A stretch of DNA of 64,000 bases. Origin: Ditylenchus dipsaci. Lineage: Eukaryota > Nematoda > Chromadorea > Rhabditida > Anguinidae. The stretch spans positions 124,001 through 188,000 of the forward strand of contig SADC01001375.1 in assembly GCA_004194705.1 (NCBI GenBank). Direction: 5' to 3'. This document shows positions 54,801-60,800 of the stretch, piece by piece. Numbering within the stretch: the stretch's first letter is position 1; each line of letters starts with the position of its first letter. The position numbers and the translations under genes were made by a program. The notes beneath the pieces were generated by a model. It saw nothing but the letters and a program-made list of their open reading frames with translations, ran no database searches and had not been told where the DNA came from.

Positions 54801-57800
54801 AAATTTGCCTTGGTCCCAAGCTGATTTTGACTGAAGGGTGTATACCGAAATTTGGCCAAAATTACTTATAAAAGCTTTTCTGGGTAAGTCAGGTGCCCAC
54901 ATTTGAATTTTTTCAGTTGCATCTATCGGTTTTACTGTAAACTAAACATTTTCCAAAAGAAAATATAGCAGTCATAATTTCAGACAACTAAAAGGATCTG
55001 CTCAGAATCCTATCAAATCGCCGCTGTATTTGTTCACAAAAATTTGAGAAAATATTAAAAACCTACTGGTAAAATAGGGGACCTCCAATAACCACACTTC
55101 CATACAACCAGTAGACAGTGAACGGGGTGCGACTTTCCACTGAACATGTAAGATTGACTGACTGGTAGGCGGTAGCTGTGATCCTTTCCGCCATAAAAGC
55201 TCTAGGTCCAGTGGTTTCTACTGTGGAAATGGCAGTAGGAGCGATGCGGACGAACTCATAGTTCTGAAAAGTTTAAAATGTAAATTCACACAATCCAAAA
55301 ATTTTTGCACCCACCTGTTCATCCTCTCCATTGATGCGAACAAAGAAAAACCCTTGGGCGGCATAAAGGGTCCAACAAAGTAAAGGTACGAGTTGTGCTT
55401 GTGGATTCTTGTCTCGTTCCGAAACAGCTCATTGCCATGATAGTCGACCAGGGATATTTGCACAACCAAACCAGGAGGATTCAGTCCAGTCATGTTCACC
55501 TGCAAACATTAATGATTTGAACCAGAAAAAATAGTGGAATTTCGACAAGTGAAAAAACCCCGTTTCGGGGACAGTTCATGTATGAAATGGAATGTTAGGA
55601 AAATTTCATGCATTTTCAATAAAAAAAATCAATTTCAGAAGAATTTATCTACTCTGAAACACACCGTAACCAGAATGCCCTAAGGTATGACAAAGAATAA
55701 AAACTACCTGCTTAAAAAAATTTGGAAAATAAAAAAATCTCTGTTTTTTGAAGTAGGACAACAGAAACTGTATGACACAAAATATACCCCAGATGAAATG
55801 TGGCGGCCCCTCAGGTTTTAACATGACCCCTTTTCCTTAATTCCTTGTCTTTTTACAACTTGAATATCAGTGCCTCTAATTTTTTGGAAGTGGTGGCTAT
55901 ACATAAAAAAATTCTCAGAAGAATGGGAATTATTTTCAATGTTCAATTTTTGAGCAAAATTCGATATCAGAATCAGCTAAACAGGTGTTAAAAATAGTCA
56001 TCTAATTTTCGGTGGGTCAAACTTGAGGGTGATGTTATACTGGAAACCAACTTATCTAGTAACTATACATACCAGTAAATAAGTGTTCTGACCGGCTATT
56101 GGACGTGGATGAGCCTGAAATAACAAATTTTAGTTTGAAAATATTTCCCGGAAAAACTTACCAAGTCCACAGTTTGGACTGGTCGCGAAGCAAAGCCATA
56201 TTTGAAATCGATCACTCCATGGCCAAACACTCTAAGGGTGTGTTTTGACGAGATGTTGTGGTGACAGTCCAAGGTCCAGGCTGAGGCTCTTTGATTCGGA
56301 TCAGCTTTACGCTCTTTAGGTCGATTGTTCCACCTTCGTGTTGATAGCTGCTCTTCTCAACTGTGCGGTCTGAAACACAAAAATAAACTCGTCTATTGAA
56401 AACTTTTGCTTATATAAGCCTCAAAATTGGTGTAGCAGGGAGTTTATAAAAAAACTCACTTTGCGGGTCTATCAACTCGATGCTCAAATAGTCGCCGTCA
56501 TCTCGTTCTCCAGAAAGGGATAGTGTCAGTTCGGAGAAGTGTGCTACAAAATAAATGAGTTGCCTACAGGGTATCTCAAAAACTTTGAGATAAATTTTCA
56601 TTCATGCCTTTCCTATCTTTTTTCTACAGCCAAATCATAGGGGAACCAAGTAAAAAGGTTCCTGGGCGTTCAGGGCGATTTTTCAGACACCTTTCGCCTT
56701 CATGTTTTCTTGCTGTTCGGGCCACACATTGAAACCCGCCATAGCGTGCGCTAAAAGCTAAAAATTGCGAATTGAAAAAATGTCAAAAAATTTTCCTAAA
56801 AAAACCTTTGCAAGCGAAATTCGTAGTCTACAAAATTACATCAAAACAGATTTTCTAAAAAGCTGCAGAAAAAAGTTTAGGTCTGACGAAAGTGTCCAAA
56901 ATTCTTGGAAACCCTTATTTACATAAGTTGATAGACGGAATAAAAACTCACCATCCACAGGGATCAAACTGGTCCGTCGTTGGCCAAATTCACGAACTTC
57001 ATACAGGATGCTGAAAAAATTAGTTGATAAACGAAACTGGACATGCACTAAAAATAGCTGCTGGAGGCATAGGTGTTACTCTGAGACGTGTGTCTTGCTA
57101 TTTACGCCTTTTCAAGCTCTACAGATGATTTACAGTCGACTCTCGATTTAACATACACCCTGGGGACCGACCCAGCCGTATGTTAAATCGGGGGGTAATT
57201 TGACGGAGTTTATTATTGAAGGGACCGGCCCAGCTGTGTGTTGAATCGGATGTATGTTAAATCGACCGTATGTTAAATTGAGAGTCGACTGTATTGATCT
57301 ATTTTAGTGTCGAAAAATTTACGAAAATGTCTCAAAAAATAAAATTATTGAATGAAATCAACAAATGCTTCAAAAAGGTAATTATATCTGACCGTTATCC
57401 TCGAATCTTGCATTTTTACATTTTGAGGTGGAGGAAGGCTTCAAGATTTTCGAAGAGATCATGGAAAAATTGGCCAAAGCAAACAGCAACAATCAGCGAA
57501 AAAAATTCGAGGACGATCTGAAGAAAGAAATTAAGAAATTGCAAAGATTGAGGGGCCAAATCAGGATGTGGCACAGCTCACGGGATATCAAGGTTCTTCT
57601 TTTTTCTCACCCCAAAATTCCAAATTCGCGCATTTCATTTAGGACAAGGATGGCCTAGCCAAGTACCGACAGTTGATTGAGCAGCGCATGGAGTTGTTCA
57701 AAGAGATAGAAAGAAAGAACAAGACGAAGCCATACAGCAAACGAGGACTTGCAGTTGAAGATGAAATTGATCCAAAAGAGAAGGAAAAGAATGAGGCCAT

Positions 57801-60800
57801 AGAATGGTTGAATGTAATTTTCTTCTGACTGCTATTTAATTGTCAATGCATATGTGTAATTTTGAATGTTTCAGTGCCGAATTCGAAGTCTGTGTGAGAA
57901 GATCGATAAGGCTGAATCCAAGCTGGAAATCCTGACAACTGCATCTGAAGTTACTGGATGCGACCACCGAAAGCTGAGTATTTACCTGGTACGAACAATT
58001 TGTTTTCGGGCATTGGTTTTTTAAACTTATTACTGTAGAACGAGGAAGAGCTGAAGGGGCATATCGAGCGTGTCAAATTCCATTTGCTAAACTGGGAAGT
58101 GGTTCTGCGCCTGATTACTAACGACAAGTTGGAAGTAGCTGAAGTCCTGGAATTGTTCGAGAGCCGATTGAAGACTACATAAATGGGTTGGATACAGACA
58201 CTGACTGTATTTTGGCAGATTTGGACTCTTGCTTGGCAGGTACTGCTTGTCATTTTTTACTGTAAAAACAAAATTCATTTTTTTTTCAAGATATCTATGA
58301 AGAGCTTGATATTGCGTCTCACATTCCACAGTTGGCAGTCCACACTTCCTTCCTAGCTGATGACGAGAGTCAGATTGAACCAGAGTCTATCCAAGCACAG
58401 CCAGATTTTACTTACATTGATCCATCTGCTCAAAATTTGGCCATAGTCAGTCAGCAGTTGAAGCCAGCTTCTTCTCCAGTCACGATCTGGTCATTGGTTC
58501 GAAATGAAAATGAAGGGCTGCCACAAACGGTAAATTAAAGTCCAAAAAGATTGTTTTTCATCAATAATAATTTTTAGCCTGTGAAGTCTGCCTGGTATGA
58601 TGTGGCTGCGTCTGCGCTCCCAAGGTCGAATGAAACGCCTTTTGCTGAAAAACGGTAACATTGCTATTTTCTTAGTAAAGAGACGTTTTGCCCGTTTTCG
58701 ACATATCTTTTGACTTTGCACCAGAATCATTGCAAATCATTAAATTATCATTACAAAACCCGTTTTTGTATCCCCTTTTGCGACAAACGTAAAAAAATAC
58801 GGCCACATACTGTCTGTCTGTCAGTGACAGTGACATTGTGTTTGTAATCACCCCTTGCCTGTTACATTGACAGGCAGTATGTAGCCATGGTGTTACAGGC
58901 GGCCGCCCTATTACAAGAAATACGGTACGTCAAAAAATGGACAAAATGTCTATGCACCATTTTATAGCAATCTAGGAGGCCGTAATTTTTACATTCACTA
59001 TTTTTTAGATTTGTTATGGCTCGACATATCCATTTTCTTTGCATGCTCATTCGTCGTTACAGAATGTTGAGCAAGCGATATCCTAGTAACAAAAAATACG
59101 CCGTCTACTATTTTGCCTTCATGAACTTTTTGTTAACTCGTCTGATGAACATGGCCGCCGCTGCTACTGCGGGAAGTCAAACCAGGGATACGGTGACAAT
59201 GAAAGTTGGTAACTTGTTCTACTGATTCTCTTGTTCCGTGGAAGTGGCGTTTGTGGGCAATCGTCTGAGCGTGTTTTGCGAGTCGTCAGGGATGTTACTC
59301 ACTGATCTTTTTTATTTGTTATATATTTATTTGTTTCGACACTTGTTTTACTGTTTTTCTCAATAAAATTTACCTTGTTAATTTTTATTATTTGATTCAT
59401 CTCTTGTCAAATTCAGCTCAAGATACTCTTACATTTCTGAACTATTCATGACAAAGGCTGTCAGTAATTAAACACGATTTGATGAATTACACGGAATAAC
59501 GCCCTGATTACCGATTTTTAGGCTATTTTAAAAAACGGGGTTCTTGGGATTTTTCTATCGAATGCGATAAAACTTGAAAAATTTGTCAATAAGTTTTTAT
59601 TCACGAATGAACATCGTCTTTAAAATGACTAGTTTACTTCTCTAACGATTTGTCCTACTAATTTCACGATCGTTAAAATTAAAAAGGACTTAACATTAGG
59701 GAGATCTATACAGAATATTTACAGTTTACTTACTGGACTTTGCGCTGGGCAACCGAGTGGCGAACATACTCCAAGACAGTGTTGACATGACTCTTTTCTA
59801 GGTGGAACACCTGACCAAAACTTGCAGCAGCAATCTTCTCGAATACACGGTATCCGGGTGATGATCTATTACCACAATCGCCGGTCATTACAAACACAAC
59901 CTGTAGGAGTAATGTAATTTGGATCTCAGAACACTAATTCTGCCTTCATAAAAAAACTAACAGAGCTTTGCTTTTCCTGGATCAAGTTGAGCACGCGATC
60001 CTCCAAATGATAGTCCTTGGATCTGGCGTCGGTGAACACATATATGTAGGAACCAGGAAGTGATACTTCCAATGCCTTCTTTATACCGGACAAGGTCATT
60101 TCAGGGCAATCGCCACCCCTTGTACACTCACAGAAGCTAGTTCTTGTTGAAACACGTCTAAAAAATGAAAACTCAGTATCTTTGTATGAGACACTTTTTA
60201 CCTGGATCTGTACTCACAAAAGGAGGATCAACATCTTAAATGAAGAATAAATTCAATTAATTTATTTTTTTATATTTCTTAAAATTTCGAAAATTTCGGT
60301 TGGACGACATGAGTTTTTCACCACTTTGGATTTCTAAACGGCAATTCTGGCATCGATGTTGGATTATACTGATTTGGTATGCGAAAAAATTGAAATATGC
60401 CACGAAAACAGCAAAACATGGTCCAAATTCACTTTTGGGATTGGACGGATTCGGCACTCTTTCTATAATTTTGCTCACTTAACATATTAGTTCTAATTTA
60501 AGCCATCTACCTGATTTATTATCGTGTTTTTAGCATTCTTTTTTCCCCTATTTCCTGAAGACTCATCTCAGGCATGTTACCAGCCATTTTGGAGCTCATT
60601 TCAGTTGCTACAAAAGCGGTAATAAAATGACCAAGAGGAGTCTCCAAATATATTACAAAAACAGAATGCCAAAGACACAATTTTAAATCGGTAGGGCCCA
60701 CCCCTCCCCCACTCACGGCCTTTAAAATGGCGAAAAATGGCCAGTAGGATATATATACTTATATTTCATAGCGTAGAAGATGAAACGTCGGATTTCATCG

